Assembly (NCBI GenBank): GCA_000434335.1
Contig: FR878266.1
Span: forward strand, 79,048-138,790
Length of the DNA: 59,743 nucleotides
Source: Clostridium sp. CAG:492
GTDB lineage: Bacteria; Bacillota; Clostridia; TANB77; CAG-508
Direction of reading: 5' to 3'
The position numbers and the translations under genes were made by a program. Of the stretch, positions 33,405 through 42,761 are shown in pieces (the first letter of the stretch is position 1; the number at the start of each line of letters is the position of its first letter). The notes under the pieces were generated by a model. The model was given only the letters and a program-made list of their open reading frames with translations, ran no database searches and was not told the origin of the DNA.

Positions 33405-34592
33405 TTAATTTTCAATTTGATCAAAAACTGAAATTGATTTTTTACTTGAAATTCCTGTTGTATCATATCCAGCATCCTTTAATTCTGAATATGAATAATT
33501 TTCTACAATTGAATATTTATCATTACTTCTTAATATCTTTACAAATATTTTTTCCTTTAATCCTGCTCTATTTCTTATAACATATGCTATATTTCCCTCA
33601 TATTTAATTGCTGAATTCGGTATCTTTAATCCAGAATCACTCCACCAAATAACATCAAATGATGTTTTCCTATATTTTATAAGCTCAGCCACATCATTAT
33701 TTATTTCAAATACCAATAATACTTTATTGTTATCTTCTGATGCTTTATATACAATCTTAGCTGGTATTTCCTCTGAATTCTGTAATCTAATTTTTATGCT
33801 TTTCCCAACCTCAGAATTTCTAGCTTCCTCCGAATTAAGAATACATACAACATTACATTGAAAATTGTCAACTATTTTTCCAGAATTATTACTTAAGGCA
33901 ACAATTTGTCCTGTTTGTATATCTAAATTTTTTAAATACTGTTCACTTAAATATGAAAAATCTCCGGATTTTAATGTATTTTCTAATCCATCTACTCTAT
34001 ATGATATTACACCACTCGTATCTGCTACTATATATCTTGAATTATTATTTAATTGGTTTTCATATGAATTTCGCTCACTTACTAACTTTTTTAGTGTTTC
34101 ATTATTTGAGTTTTCCGCTTTTACTTTCATTTTTTTCGTTAAATATGTATTTATTTCAGTCTTTCCTTGACTTATTTTATTTAAATTATTACTTTCACAT
34201 ATCTCACTTAATTTTTTATCAATTTGATTATTCATTAACTTAATATCTGTGGAAAAATATGTGTCATCATTATTTAAATTTTTTTGTATCTCTATATCTA
34301 TATCTTCTATTTTTTTATTTATTTCATCTTCATTTTCAATGCAATATCTATATATAGATTCACCTTTTGCTACTTTTTCACCCTCAGATTTAATTGGTAC
34401 AATTTTGTCATTTGTATTTTCTTTATTTATGATAGTTTCATCTCTAATAATGTATCCTTCTGTAAATTCTTCTTGGTAAATCTTTCCTTTCTCAACGACA
34501 AATGTTGATGTTGGTTTTTTTACTATTTTAACAAGTAATGCAATTAAGTATATTAATACAATAATTCCTATAATTATAAACACTACTTTCAA
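33405..34592 (-). CDS. HlyD-family-like membrane adaptor protein
   Basis: The 395-residue protein has one N-terminal membrane helix (about 3-22), a barrel-lipoyl half (E-G-Y-I-I-R-D-E-T, V-P-I-K-S-E-G-E-K-V-A-K-G-E), a helical hairpin (about 90-180), then I-V-A-D-T-S-G-V-I-S-Y-R-V-D-G and a C-terminal beta domain with P-N-S-A-I-K-Y-E-G-N. This is the periplasmic-adaptor layout. In Clostridia such genes are found beside sepF without a transporter, so an envelope or division role is plausible rather than efflux. Confidence 0.75.
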   Translation of the reverse strand: MKVVFIIIGIIVLIYLIALLVKIVKKPTSTFVVEKGKIYQEEFTEGYIIRDETIINKENTNDKIVPIKSEGEKVAKGESIYRYCIENEDEINKKIEDIDIEIQKNLNNDDTYFSTDIKLMNNQIDKKLSEICESNNLNKISQGKTEINTYLTKKMKVKAENSNNETLKKLVSERNSYENQLNNNSRYIVADTSGVISYRVDGLENTLKSGDFSYLSEQYLKNLDIQTGQIVALSNNSGKIVDNFQCNVVCILNSEEARNSEVGKSIKIRLQNSEEIPAKIVYKASEDNNKVLLVFEINNDVAELIKYRKTSFDVIWWSDSGLKIPNSAIKYEGNIAYVIRNRAGLKEKIFVKILRSNDKYSIVENYSYSELKDAGYDTTGISSKKSISVFDQIEN

Positions 34593-34632
34593 TATCTTTT
34601 TGTTTTTTAAATTTTTCTTTTCTATAGTTCCT

Positions 34633-35553
34633 TCACCTTATTTCTTCCAAAATGATTTCTGTATTTTTTATGGTTCCATTTGAAGCATCTAACCATTTAA
34701 TAGATTTGTTTCTTCTAAACCAAGTTAGTTGTCTTTTAGCATATCTTCTGCTCTCCATTTTTATTTTTTCTATCATTTCTTCTTTAGAATATTCATTATT
34801 AAAATATGCCACAACTTCTTTATATCCTAAGCCTTGCATCGCTGTAGGAATTTCATTATACTTTTTCATTAAATTTTTAACTTCTTCAATTAATCCATTT
34901 TTTACCATTATGTCTACTCTTCTGTTTATTCTATCATATAAAATAGCTCTATCCATATCTATAGCAAATACTTTAAAATCATATTTAAGCTCTTTCTTTC
35001 TGGATTCTATTTCAAGTTCTGTTTTTGTTTTTCCTGTTGATTTATATATTTCTAATATTCTGCAAATTCTTTTTTTATCATTTTTACTTATTTTTTCTGC
35101 TGCATGCTTATCTATTTTTTCTGCTAAACTATATAAGTAATCTAAACCTTTTTCATCGGCAATTTTTTCAAGCTCTTTTCTATATTCTAAGTCAACATTC
35201 ATTTCGTTATACTCAATTCCATATATTAAAGAATCAACATATAGTCCTGTTCCTCCTACAATTATTGGTGTTTTATCTTTTTTTAATATTTCTTCAATTG
35301 CAAATGTAGCATCTTTTTTAAAATCTGCAACACTATATCTTACAGATGGAGAAACACAATCTATTAAATAATGTTTAATATTTTGCATTTCTTCTACTGT
35401 TGGTTTTGCAGTTCCTATGTCCATATCTTTATATATCTGCATAGAGTCTGCTGAAATAATTTCACCATTTATTTTTTTTGCAAGTTCTATTGAAAGAGCC
35501 GTTTTGCCAGATGCAGTTGGTCCACAAATTACAATTACCTTTGGCTTTTCCAT
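34633..35553 (-). CDS. miaA: tRNA dimethylallyltransferase MiaA
   Basis: The 306-residue protein has the P-loop G-P-T-A-S-G-K-T-A-L-S (about 10-20), I-S-A-D-S-M-Q-I-Y-K-D-M-D-I-G-T-A-K-P (about 34-53), V-G-G-T-G-L-Y-V and M-Q-G-L-G-Y-K-E, and ends with R-Y-A-K-R-Q-L-T-W-F-R. MiaA adds an isopentenyl group to A37 of tRNAs reading UNN codons. It follows mutL by 14 bp, the common mutL-miaA pair. Confidence 0.97.
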   Translation of the reverse strand: MEKPKVIVICGPTASGKTALSIELAKKINGEIISADSMQIYKDMDIGTAKPTVEEMQNIKHYLIDCVSPSVRYSVADFKKDATFAIEEILKKDKTPIIVGGTGLYVDSLIYGIEYNEMNVDLEYRKELEKIADEKGLDYLYSLAEKIDKHAAEKISKNDKKRICRILEIYKSTGKTKTELEIESRKKELKYDFKVFAIDMDRAILYDRINRRVDIMVKNGLIEEVKNLMKKYNEIPTAMQGLGYKEVVAYFNNEYSKEEMIEKIKMESRRYAKRQLTWFRRNKSIKWLDASNGTIKNTEIILEEIR

Positions 35554-35567
35554 ATTGTTCTCCTTTA

Positions 35568-37676
35568 TTATTTTGAAAATTTCTTTTCTATTTCGTACTC
35601 AGACAATTTTATTGCTATTGATTTGCCTTGTGGACAAGAAAATGGTTGATCTAATACTAATAACTTTTGCATTAAACTATCTACTTCTTCAAATGTAAGA
35701 GCTTTTTTTATTTTTTCTGCAACTTTGCTTGCTATTGTAGCAATAAATTTATCTTCAATTTCCCTTTTAGCAGTTCTAGCCACAGTATTTATTGCATCTA
35801 AGCTTTCAATAAACAATTCTTTTGTATCTAAATTTATACAGATACTAGGTACTCCACTTAATTTTATAGTATTATCACCAAATTCCTCAAGTTCAAATCC
35901 TGCTTTTTTAAACAATTCCATATTGTCTTTTGCAATATCCATTTGCTTATGTGTTAAAGTTATTATATCTGGTAAAAGCATCATTTGAGAGTCTTTTTCA
36001 TCATTATAGTAATTTTTCTTTATTCCTTCATACATAATTCTTTCATTAGCAGATTGTTGATTTATAATATATAACTCATTTTCAATTTCTACAATTATAT
36101 AAGATGAAAAAGCAATTCCTATAAATTTATATTTTATATTTGATATATATAAATCTTTTTTCAAAATAGGTGCAACATCTTCATCAGCCTTTTTTATTTC
36201 TACTTCATCATTTTTTTCAATATATTCTGGTTTGTTTTCTTCTACCTTTTTTTCTGATGTTATTGGCTTAATTCCAAATGTTTTTCTATACATTTCTTCA
36301 AATTCATCATCTAAATTTATATTGTTTTCTTTACTTGAATTTTGCTCTTCATTTTGCTCATTATTCGAAATTGGCTCTGCTTCATTATTGTAAGAAATTT
36401 TTTCATTATCATTCACTTCTTCTACAACTTTATAGCTAGAAGTAGTATTATCCTCTTGTACTTTGTTATTACTATTTTCCTCGGTAGTTTTATTCATTGA
36501 ATTTATTAGCTTTTCATTATAAATATCCTCAATTAAATTTCCTGTACTTTTTGCACTTATATTCATATTAAAATTTGAATTTGTTTCCTTAGGTTGATAC
36601 TTAGGTATTCCAAATTCATCTAATTCAATTTTATTTTTTTCATTTATAAAATTTTCTTTTTCTTGCTCTTTATTTTCTGTCAAATTATTGTTTTGCATAA
36701 ATGATTCTTTTATTGAATGATAAACTAATTTAAATACCTTATTTTCCTCTTGAAATCTAACTTCTAGTTTAGCAGGATGCACATTTACATCTAATTTATG
36801 TGGATCTATTTCTAAATTTAATATTAAGAATCCATATTTTCCGGGTAAAAGCATTCCTTTAAAAGCTTGCTCTGCAGCACTTGTTAATGTTTTATCTTTT
36901 ACAAATCTATTATTTACAAAAAATAGTTGATTTGACCTATTAGACTTTGCTATTGATGGCTTTCCAATACATCCTACAACACTCATATCTTCATATTGAT
37001 AATCAACTTTTATTATGTTTTCGGCTATTTCTTTGCCATATATACTATATACAACGTCTTTAATATCTCCGCTTCCATTAGTATTAATTATATTTTTATT
37101 TAAATTAATTAATTTAACAGATACATTAGGATTTACTAAAGCAATTCTTGTAACCGCATCTTCAACATAACCTGTTTCAGTAAAATCTTTCTTTAAAAAT
37201 TTATATCTTACAGGTGTATTATAAAATAAATTTTCAACAATTATCGTTGTGCCTTTAGGACATCCAACAACTTCTTTAGTTATTATATTTCCACCTTCAA
37301 CAACTATTTTATATCCTAATTCACTATCAGCAGTTCTTGAAGTTAATTCTACGTGCGCTATAGCGGCAATACTTGCTAATGCCTCTCCTCTAAATCCCAT
37401 TGATTTTACAGTTTCTAGATCTTTTGCACTTCTTATTTTACTTGTTGCGTGTCTTTCAAATGCAATTTCCATATCATCTGGTAAAATACCTTTTCCATTA
37501 TCTGTTATTCGTATATATGTTATTCCACCATTTTTTATTTCTACTGTTACATTTGTTGCTCCAGCATCTATTGAGTTTTCCATTAATTCTTTAACAACAG
37601 ATGCTGGTCTTTCGATAACTTCACCTGCTGCAATTTTATTAATAGTCAAATCATCTAACAGTACTATATTGCCCAT
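35568..37676 (-). CDS. mutL: DNA mismatch repair protein MutL with a degenerate endonuclease site
   Basis: The protein (702 residues from ATG 37676) has an intact GHKL ATPase: L-T-I-N-K-I-A-A-G-E-V, E-N-S-I-D-A-G-A, D-N-G-K-G-I and G-F-R-G-E-A-L. A long acidic Asn/Glu linker spans about 330-500. In the C-terminal domain the endonuclease motif DQHAxxExxxxE reads N-Q-Q-S-A-N-E-R-I-M-Y-E (near residue 537), the ACR-type motif reads A-S-K, and C-P-H-G-R-P reads C-P-Q-G-K-S. Thus the metal-binding Asp and His are missing, although the fold is kept. MutL couples MutS to strand processing; this copy is probably not a nicking enzyme. Confidence 0.93.
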   Translation of the reverse strand: MGNIVLLDDLTINKIAAGEVIERPASVVKELMENSIDAGATNVTVEIKNGGITYIRITDNGKGILPDDMEIAFERHATSKIRSAKDLETVKSMGFRGEALASIAAIAHVELTSRTADSELGYKIVVEGGNIITKEVVGCPKGTTIIVENLFYNTPVRYKFLKKDFTETGYVEDAVTRIALVNPNVSVKLINLNKNIINTNGSGDIKDVVYSIYGKEIAENIIKVDYQYEDMSVVGCIGKPSIAKSNRSNQLFFVNNRFVKDKTLTSAAEQAFKGMLLPGKYGFLILNLEIDPHKLDVNVHPAKLEVRFQEENKVFKLVYHSIKESFMQNNNLTENKEQEKENFINEKNKIELDEFGIPKYQPKETNSNFNMNISAKSTGNLIEDIYNEKLINSMNKTTEENSNNKVQEDNTTSSYKVVEEVNDNEKISYNNEAEPISNNEQNEEQNSSKENNINLDDEFEEMYRKTFGIKPITSEKKVEENKPEYIEKNDEVEIKKADEDVAPILKKDLYISNIKYKFIGIAFSSYIIVEIENELYIINQQSANERIMYEGIKKNYYNDEKDSQMMLLPDIITLTHKQMDIAKDNMELFKKAGFELEEFGDNTIKLSGVPSICINLDTKELFIESLDAINTVARTAKREIEDKFIATIASKVAEKIKKALTFEEVDSLMQKLLVLDQPFSCPQGKSIAIKLSEYEIEKKFSK

Positions 37677-37854
37677 CTTTACTATCAGTCCTTTCCACAT
37701 TCAAAAAAAATCTTATCTTCATTATAACGGATTATATCATTATTTTTATAACTTTGTATATAGGATTTTTTATTTTATTAATTTTTTCGTAACAGTTTTT
37801 GGCATTTAGAATAATATATACCATACGAAAGATTTGAAAGGGGGGAAATAAGAT

Positions 37855-37977
37855 ATGCCAGAAAATAGAAATTGCGGATGCGGATGTGGTTTCGGATTTG
37901 GAGATGACTGCATTTGGATAATAGTTTTACTTCTAATAATTTGTTGTTGTTGCGGAGGTAACAGAGGTTGTTGCTAA
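37855..37977 (+). CDS. Small Cys/Gly-rich membrane protein, 40 residues
   Basis: ATG 37857-37855 region: the frame starts at 37855 after AAGGGGGG and encodes M-P-E-N-R-N-C-G-C-G-C-G-F-G-F-G-D, a hydrophobic helix I-W-I-I-V-L-L-L-I-I, then C-C-C-C-G-G and a C-C end. A strong terminator follows at once. It resembles, in composition only, the small YjcZ-type and spore-coat-associated Gly-rich membrane proteins. Its function is unknown; a sporulation or envelope role is a guess. Confidence 0.75.
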   Translation: MPENRNCGCGCGFGFGDDCIWIIVLLLIICCCCGGNRGCC

Positions 37978-37980
37978 AAA

Positions 37981-38014
37981 ATAGCGAGAAAATCAAATAA
38001 GATTTTCTCGCTAT
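37981..38014. terminator. Bidirectional terminator
   Basis: A perfect 14-bp stem (ATAGCGAGAAAATC and complement) with a 6-base loop serves the small Cys-rich gene on plus and the Ig-like gene on minus. Confidence 0.9.
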
Positions 38015-38017
38015 CTT

Positions 38018-39220
38018 TTATTTTGTTGTTTTACCTTTATATTGGCTCTTATCGTTTTGATTATACGCATCAACAATAATATAATTATTTCCGTCGACTA
38101 AATTTAGTTTTAATTGATATTCTTTTTTATTTATATTATCAACAGTCTTTTCTTCGCCATTAAAGTTGTAGGTAACTTTTGTAATATTATTTTCATCTGT
38201 TATATTAATTATTATTTCATTTTCATCTCTTAATGCACTTATTTTTGGTCCATTTGTACCATATACCTTTTTTGTAAAAGTATTTTCGTAATCACTTTTT
38301 AATGAATCTGCATATGCAGAAATTGAAATTTTATTTTCCCCATCTTTAAGTGGTAGTTTAAATTCATATTCATTTTTATTTATATTATCAATAGTCTTTT
38401 CTTCACCATTAAATGTATAGATAATTTTAGTTATATTTATATCATTTTTTACTTTTACAACAATATTGTCATCTTCTTGGTTTACTTGTATTTCTGAACC
38501 ATTTGCTCCTTGAACTTCTTTTTCAACAGTTTCAACATTTCCAGCTTTATCATATGCCTTTACAACTAGTTTATTTGTTCCTTTTTTTACACTTCTTGAA
38601 TCAATTTCTGTTGTTAAAGCTTTTTCATCATCAGATAAACCTGTTACTTTATTTTCTTCTTCACCATTCCAGCTGTATGTTACATATGACATTTTCACAT
38701 CATCTTTTGCTGTTATAACAATTCTTCCTTTTACTGATTCTACTGTTAATATAGGTTTTGTTTTATCATTTTTAACTGCGTCTTCCCAATTTTCAGTATT
38801 ATCTTGATTCTCTTCATATGCAATCTTTACTGGATTATATATTATTGTATTTCCATTAGAATCCACAATTTTTATATTTAACTCATTTGTTCCTAATGTA
38901 GTCGGTATATTAACACTCAAACTTTTTTCTCCGTTTTGTTCAACAGTTGTTTCAATTCCATTATTCCAAGAATACATAACCAAATTTATACCTATATTAG
39001 ATGTTATATTTAATACTGTTGTTCCAGAATTTCTTTGGATATTTATTTCTGGAGTTTCACCTATATTTATTTTATTATTTTTATTCTTATAAATTCCATA
39101 AGTACCTTCCATAGCTAATATTATTCCGAAAAAAATAATAAAAATAGAAAAAAATTTAATTACTTTTTTCAGTTGTACCTTCGAACTTCCAATAGTTTGA
39201 AATGATAAAATTTGATTCAT
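38018..39220 (-). CDS. Secreted or membrane-anchored protein with repeated Ig-like domains
   Basis: The 400-residue protein has one membrane helix (about 23-43) and four or so beta-sandwich repeats of about 85 residues. Each has a Y-x-W/F-N-G/N-E unit: M-Y-S-W-N-N-G, V-T-Y-S-W-N-G-E-E, I-I-Y-T-F-N-G-E-E-K-T-I-D and V-T-Y-N-F-N-G-E-E-K-T-V-D. The last two are near copies at the DNA level. The layout suggests a cell-surface adhesive or scaffolding protein with the domains outside. It lies between mutL and spoIIE, is monocistronic, and its promoter region has TATAAT near 39260. Confidence 0.75.
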   Translation of the reverse strand: MNQILSFQTIGSSKVQLKKVIKFFSIFIIFFGIILAMEGTYGIYKNKNNKINIGETPEINIQRNSGTTVLNITSNIGINLVMYSWNNGIETTVEQNGEKSLSVNIPTTLGTNELNIKIVDSNGNTIIYNPVKIAYEENQDNTENWEDAVKNDKTKPILTVESVKGRIVITAKDDVKMSYVTYSWNGEEENKVTGLSDDEKALTTEIDSRSVKKGTNKLVVKAYDKAGNVETVEKEVQGANGSEIQVNQEDDNIVVKVKNDINITKIIYTFNGEEKTIDNINKNEYEFKLPLKDGENKISISAYADSLKSDYENTFTKKVYGTNGPKISALRDENEIIINITDENNITKVTYNFNGEEKTVDNINKKEYQLKLNLVDGNNYIIVDAYNQNDKSQYKGKTTK

Positions 39221-39364
39221 TAATAATTACACCTTTCATATTTTAATTTTTATATATTATAACATAAGCTCTTTTTTTAGTAAACTAAAAAAAAAAATTA
39301 TACAACTTTTTCTAAATGTAAAGCTCAATAATATTATTAGCATATTTGAAATTTACACACAAAA

Positions 39365-39392
39365 AAATAAAAGGCCAATTGGTCTTTTATTT
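39365..39392 (-). terminator. Terminator of spoIIE
   Basis: A 12-bp stem (AAATAAAAGACC / GGCCTTTTATTT, one wobble) with a 4-base loop lies directly after the spoIIE stop and ends in T-rich sequence. Confidence 0.8.
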
Positions 39393-39394
39393 TT

Positions 39395-41881
39395 TTATTT
39401 ACTTACTTTCGCTACAATTACAGTCATATCATCTTTTTCTTTACCATAATCATTATCAATTGCTTCGCTTATTATTAAATCTGCAATTTGTTGTACATCA
39501 TCTGTTTGAAGCTCTTCTAAAAAGTATTTAAGCCAAAGCTCTTTGTGTAGATACTCTGTATTTGATTCTACAATTCCATCACTACACATTACAATAATAT
39601 CTCCATCTTTTATGTCTTTATCATATACAACCAAATCAATATCATTAACAATTCCAGTTGGAAGAGATATTGATTTTACAAGTTCAACTTCTTTATTTCT
39701 TTTTATATATGTTGGGCACGCCCCATTTTTTATAAACTCAATATTACCTTGGTATAAGTCTAGTATTAATATATCCAATGTTGCATACATATCTTCATCA
39801 TTATTGGCAGATAATGTTGAATTTATCATTTTTATTGAAACATCTTTTTTAAAACCAGATGTTAACATTCGCTCTAACATTTTAATGGCGATTTTACTAC
39901 TTTTTCTTGCTTCTGGACCAGAGCCCATACCATCGCTTATTGCTAATAAATATTTTCCATCATTTAATTTTGTTTGTAAGCTTGTATCTCCAGATACTGG
40001 TGAATCATACTTTTTTGCTCTTGCTATTCCTACATTTAAATTGTACAAGTCACTTGAAATAAAAGAAAATGCAAGTGAATCATTATCTGGTTTTAATGAA
40101 CTTTTCTTTTTTTGTAAAGTCATTTTTTCTTGTAATACTTTAGTTAATACTCGTCCTATTTTTTTAGCCATATTTTCAATGTTTTCGTCACAATCTTTAG
40201 TATATATTGTAACAATTGTTCTATCAGAGTCATTCTTTTTTACTTTTATATCTGATATAACAATTCCTTTTTGCATTAAAATTTTTCTTATAAGCTCTTT
40301 TTTATCTGTATATTTTTCATTTTTTGAATCTCTTATATCATCAGCTAAATCTGATATTACCTCTGACACTCCTTGTAGTTGAACAGACATACTTTTATTT
40401 TTTTCATCTAATTTCTTTTTCCATACAAAATTTATTTTACTTAATTTATATGATTTATTTATAACATCAATCATATCTTTCATATCATTTTCTACGCTAC
40501 TATTAATATTACCATTTTCGGTTCCAATTATATAATTGTTATATTTTGCAAAAATTAAAATTAAAACATCTTTTGTTAATTTTTTATTTTTGCTTAAATG
40601 TTTAAAAATATCATTAATAATTTCATCAGAATTTTTTATATCGTCATATAAAATATTATCTTCCATTCCATCTATATTATTATTTAGCTCTTTTTTAAAT
40701 ATTTCTTTATTTTCCAATTCACAAGTAAGGTCTTCTTTATTTTCTAATACTGTTGCAGCAACTTCGTCATAACTTTTAGCCATTTCAGAAATTGTTTCAG
40801 ATATATTACTTAATTTATTTACAGTTTCTTTACTTTCTTCAAGTGCTCTTTTGTTCATATCTGGTAATAGTGTTGAATTATCAAATAATTCGTTCATTGC
40901 GACTTCCGCTTTTTTTGGTATTAATAATAATCCTAGTGATGCAATTAATATTTCTTGAAATAAAATTATTGGCTCTATATTATCATTTGAAACATATGTA
41001 ATAATAATATTTCCAGCTATAAAACCTATAATTACTCCTAATTTACCAACCTTACTGAATATTCCAGAAAGCATTCCAGCAATTGCAAATGCAGCAATTG
41101 TTATTGGTGGCTCATTTCCAATAATTCCTAATACAATTCCAATTGTAACACCACCTGTAGTTCCAACTAAAATTCCACTTTTCCAGCCTAGTATTAATAC
41201 AATTAAAATACAAAGCACATTTTTTAAAGAATATCCTAATATATTTATTGGTTCAAGTGCTGTAATTGCTATTGCTAACAACAAGCTTGCTCCCATTAGC
41301 TCTTCTATTGAAAATGCCTTTTTTTCTCCATATTCATATATAACATCTATAGCATTAACAAAAATTTTATAAAATATATAAGTAATTATACTTAGCAGTA
41401 CTGTAAAAATTACATTTGATAATTTTAATGTTGTAAAAAGCATTGGAACAATATTTACAATAAAAATTGAAATTATAATATTTTTTCCTAATTTCAATTT
41501 TTCATTATAATCTACTTGTTTTTTCGTTTTTACAATAAACAGTGTTGCAAAAAATACTAAACTTGTAAGAAAATAATTAGCTGTTATATCTTTTCCAAGA
41601 CCCACAAAACTTCCTAATAAGGTTATTATGTATACAATACTTATTGGAATTCCCGAACTTGCTGTTGCAGCAAGAATAGCTAGTCCAAAAGGTGCTAACC
41701 CTAATGAAATGTCACCTCCAAAACTTACCATAGATATCATAAAAGAAATTACATATAAAATAATGTTTTGCCTTGAAAAGGACCTCTTTAAGAACATACC
41801 AATTTCTTCGTTATTTAATTTAACATCCTTATAATGATTTTTATTATTATCACTAAAATCATTCGCTATATTTTGAAACAT
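39395..41881 (-). CDS. spoIIE: Stage II sporulation protein E (SpoIIE), PP2C phosphatase
   Basis: The protein (828 residues) has about ten N-terminal membrane helices (about 35-330), a central helical region (330-590) and a C-terminal PP2C phosphatase: L-A-I-S-D-G-M-G-S-G-P-E-A-R (about 620) and D-G-D-I-I-V-M-C-S-D-G-I-V-E. SpoIIE dephosphorylates SpoIIAA and thereby activates sigma-F in the forespore. ATG 41881 has AGAGGTGG upstream. A partial 0A-box-like TGTCGTT lies at 41946-41952. The gene shows that the organism is, or descends from, a spore former. Confidence 0.95.
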   Translation of the reverse strand: MFQNIANDFSDNNKNHYKDVKLNNEEIGMFLKRSFSRQNIILYVISFMISMVSFGGDISLGLAPFGLAILAATASSGIPISIVYIITLLGSFVGLGKDITANYFLTSLVFFATLFIVKTKKQVDYNEKLKLGKNIIISIFIVNIVPMLFTTLKLSNVIFTVLLSIITYIFYKIFVNAIDVIYEYGEKKAFSIEELMGASLLLAIAITALEPINILGYSLKNVLCILIVLILGWKSGILVGTTGGVTIGIVLGIIGNEPPITIAAFAIAGMLSGIFSKVGKLGVIIGFIAGNIIITYVSNDNIEPIILFQEILIASLGLLLIPKKAEVAMNELFDNSTLLPDMNKRALEESKETVNKLSNISETISEMAKSYDEVAATVLENKEDLTCELENKEIFKKELNNNIDGMEDNILYDDIKNSDEIINDIFKHLSKNKKLTKDVLILIFAKYNNYIIGTENGNINSSVENDMKDMIDVINKSYKLSKINFVWKKKLDEKNKSMSVQLQGVSEVISDLADDIRDSKNEKYTDKKELIRKILMQKGIVISDIKVKKNDSDRTIVTIYTKDCDENIENMAKKIGRVLTKVLQEKMTLQKKKSSLKPDNDSLAFSFISSDLYNLNVGIARAKKYDSPVSGDTSLQTKLNDGKYLLAISDGMGSGPEARKSSKIAIKMLERMLTSGFKKDVSIKMINSTLSANNDEDMYATLDILILDLYQGNIEFIKNGACPTYIKRNKEVELVKSISLPTGIVNDIDLVVYDKDIKDGDIIVMCSDGIVESNTEYLHKELWLKYFLEELQTDDVQQIADLIISEAIDNDYGKEKDDMTVIVAKVSK

Positions 41882-42153
41882 CCTTACCACCTCTTACCTT
41901 TTTATTTATGATGTATATATATTACACGATTTTTGTTAAAATTTTTGTCGTTTTACATACATAAAATATAAAAAGTTTTTTACATATTGTGATATATTAT
42001 ATTATTTTTTTCCATTATCTATTTTAATAACACAAATTATGTTTTATATTCTATCTCAAAATACCATAAAAAACAATATTTAAGAAGAAAATTTATATAT
42101 ACATTTTAATTTTTCTGCATATATTATAATAAGTAATTTTTTATGGAGGTATT

Positions 42154-42312
42154 ATGAATAACAATAATATGGATATTTCAAAACTAATGAATGCATTATC
42201 TAATATGGATAAAAAAGATTTAGAAAAAGGAATCGCACAATTAAATAATGTTTTAAATTCTAATGACAAACAAAAAATTATTGAGCAATTAAAAAATAAT
42301 ATGAACAAATAA
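42154..42312 (+). CDS. Small conserved-type Clostridia protein, 52 residues
   Basis: ATG 42154 follows TGGAGG. The 52 residues are polar and helical (D-I-S-K-L-M-N-A-L-S-N-M-D-K-K-D-L-E-K-G, N-S-N-D-K-Q-K-I-I-E-Q-L). Small helical proteins of this sort precede the next two genes in spore-forming Clostridia, by my recollection of such clusters. The function is unknown. It starts the only multi-gene plus-strand unit here, divergent from spoIIE. Confidence 0.75.
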   Translation: MNNNNMDISKLMNALSNMDKKDLEKGIAQLNNVLNSNDKQKIIEQLKNNMNK

Positions 42313-42326
42313 ATTGGAGGTTTATT

Positions 42327-42761
42327 ATGGATGGAGATATGAATGATGTTTTTCAAAAATTAAATAGCATTTTAGAAGATAAAGATATGTCAAATAATTT
42401 GAAGAATGTCCTAAGTAATTTTTCTTCATCCACAACTTCTAATAATTCGAACGAAACAAGCTCTACAGAGCGAAATAATAATAGCTCTACTTTTAACACA
42501 GAAAATTCTTCTGAACAAAGCAATAGTTCTGGTGGAATTCCAGAATTTGATATAAATACAATTTTAAAAATAAAAAAAATTATGGATTCAATTAATCACG
42601 ATAAAAAAGATGACCCAAGAGCCAATTTACTACGCTCTTTAAAACCATATTTAAGTGATAACAAAAAAGATAAAATAGATAATTACATCAAATTCTTGCA
42701 ATTTGCAAAGATTATTGAAGTAATGAATCCCTTAGGTGGTGATGGAATAAAAAATGAATAA
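42327..42761 (+). CDS. Clostridia protein with Ser/Asn-rich middle, 144 residues
   Basis: TTGGAGG precedes ATG 42327. The protein has a helical start (D-V-F-Q-K-L-N-S-I-L-E-D), a low-complexity Ser/Thr/Asn stretch (about 32-72) and a conserved-looking helical end, R-A-N-L-L-R-S-L-K-P-Y-L-S-D-N-K-K-D-K-I. The end block is typical of uncharacterised Clostridia proteins in which the L-K-P-x-L segment is best kept. Its last bases overlap the next gene by 8 bp, so translation is probably coupled. Confidence 0.75.
   Translation: MDGDMNDVFQKLNSILEDKDMSNNLKNVLSNFSSSTTSNNSNETSSTERNNNSSTFNTENSSEQSNSSGGIPEFDINTILKIKKIMDSINHDKKDDPRANLLRSLKPYLSDNKKDKIDNYIKFLQFAKIIEVMNPLGGDGIKNE

Noticed and set aside
37778..37996. 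Minus-strand frame of 72 codons
   Set aside because: It is the shadow of the plus-strand Cys/Gly small gene, which has the strong ribosome site and terminator.
42141..42356. Minus-strand frame opposite the small-protein cluster
   Set aside because: The plus-strand genes have good ribosome sites and stop-start coupling; the minus frame has neither.
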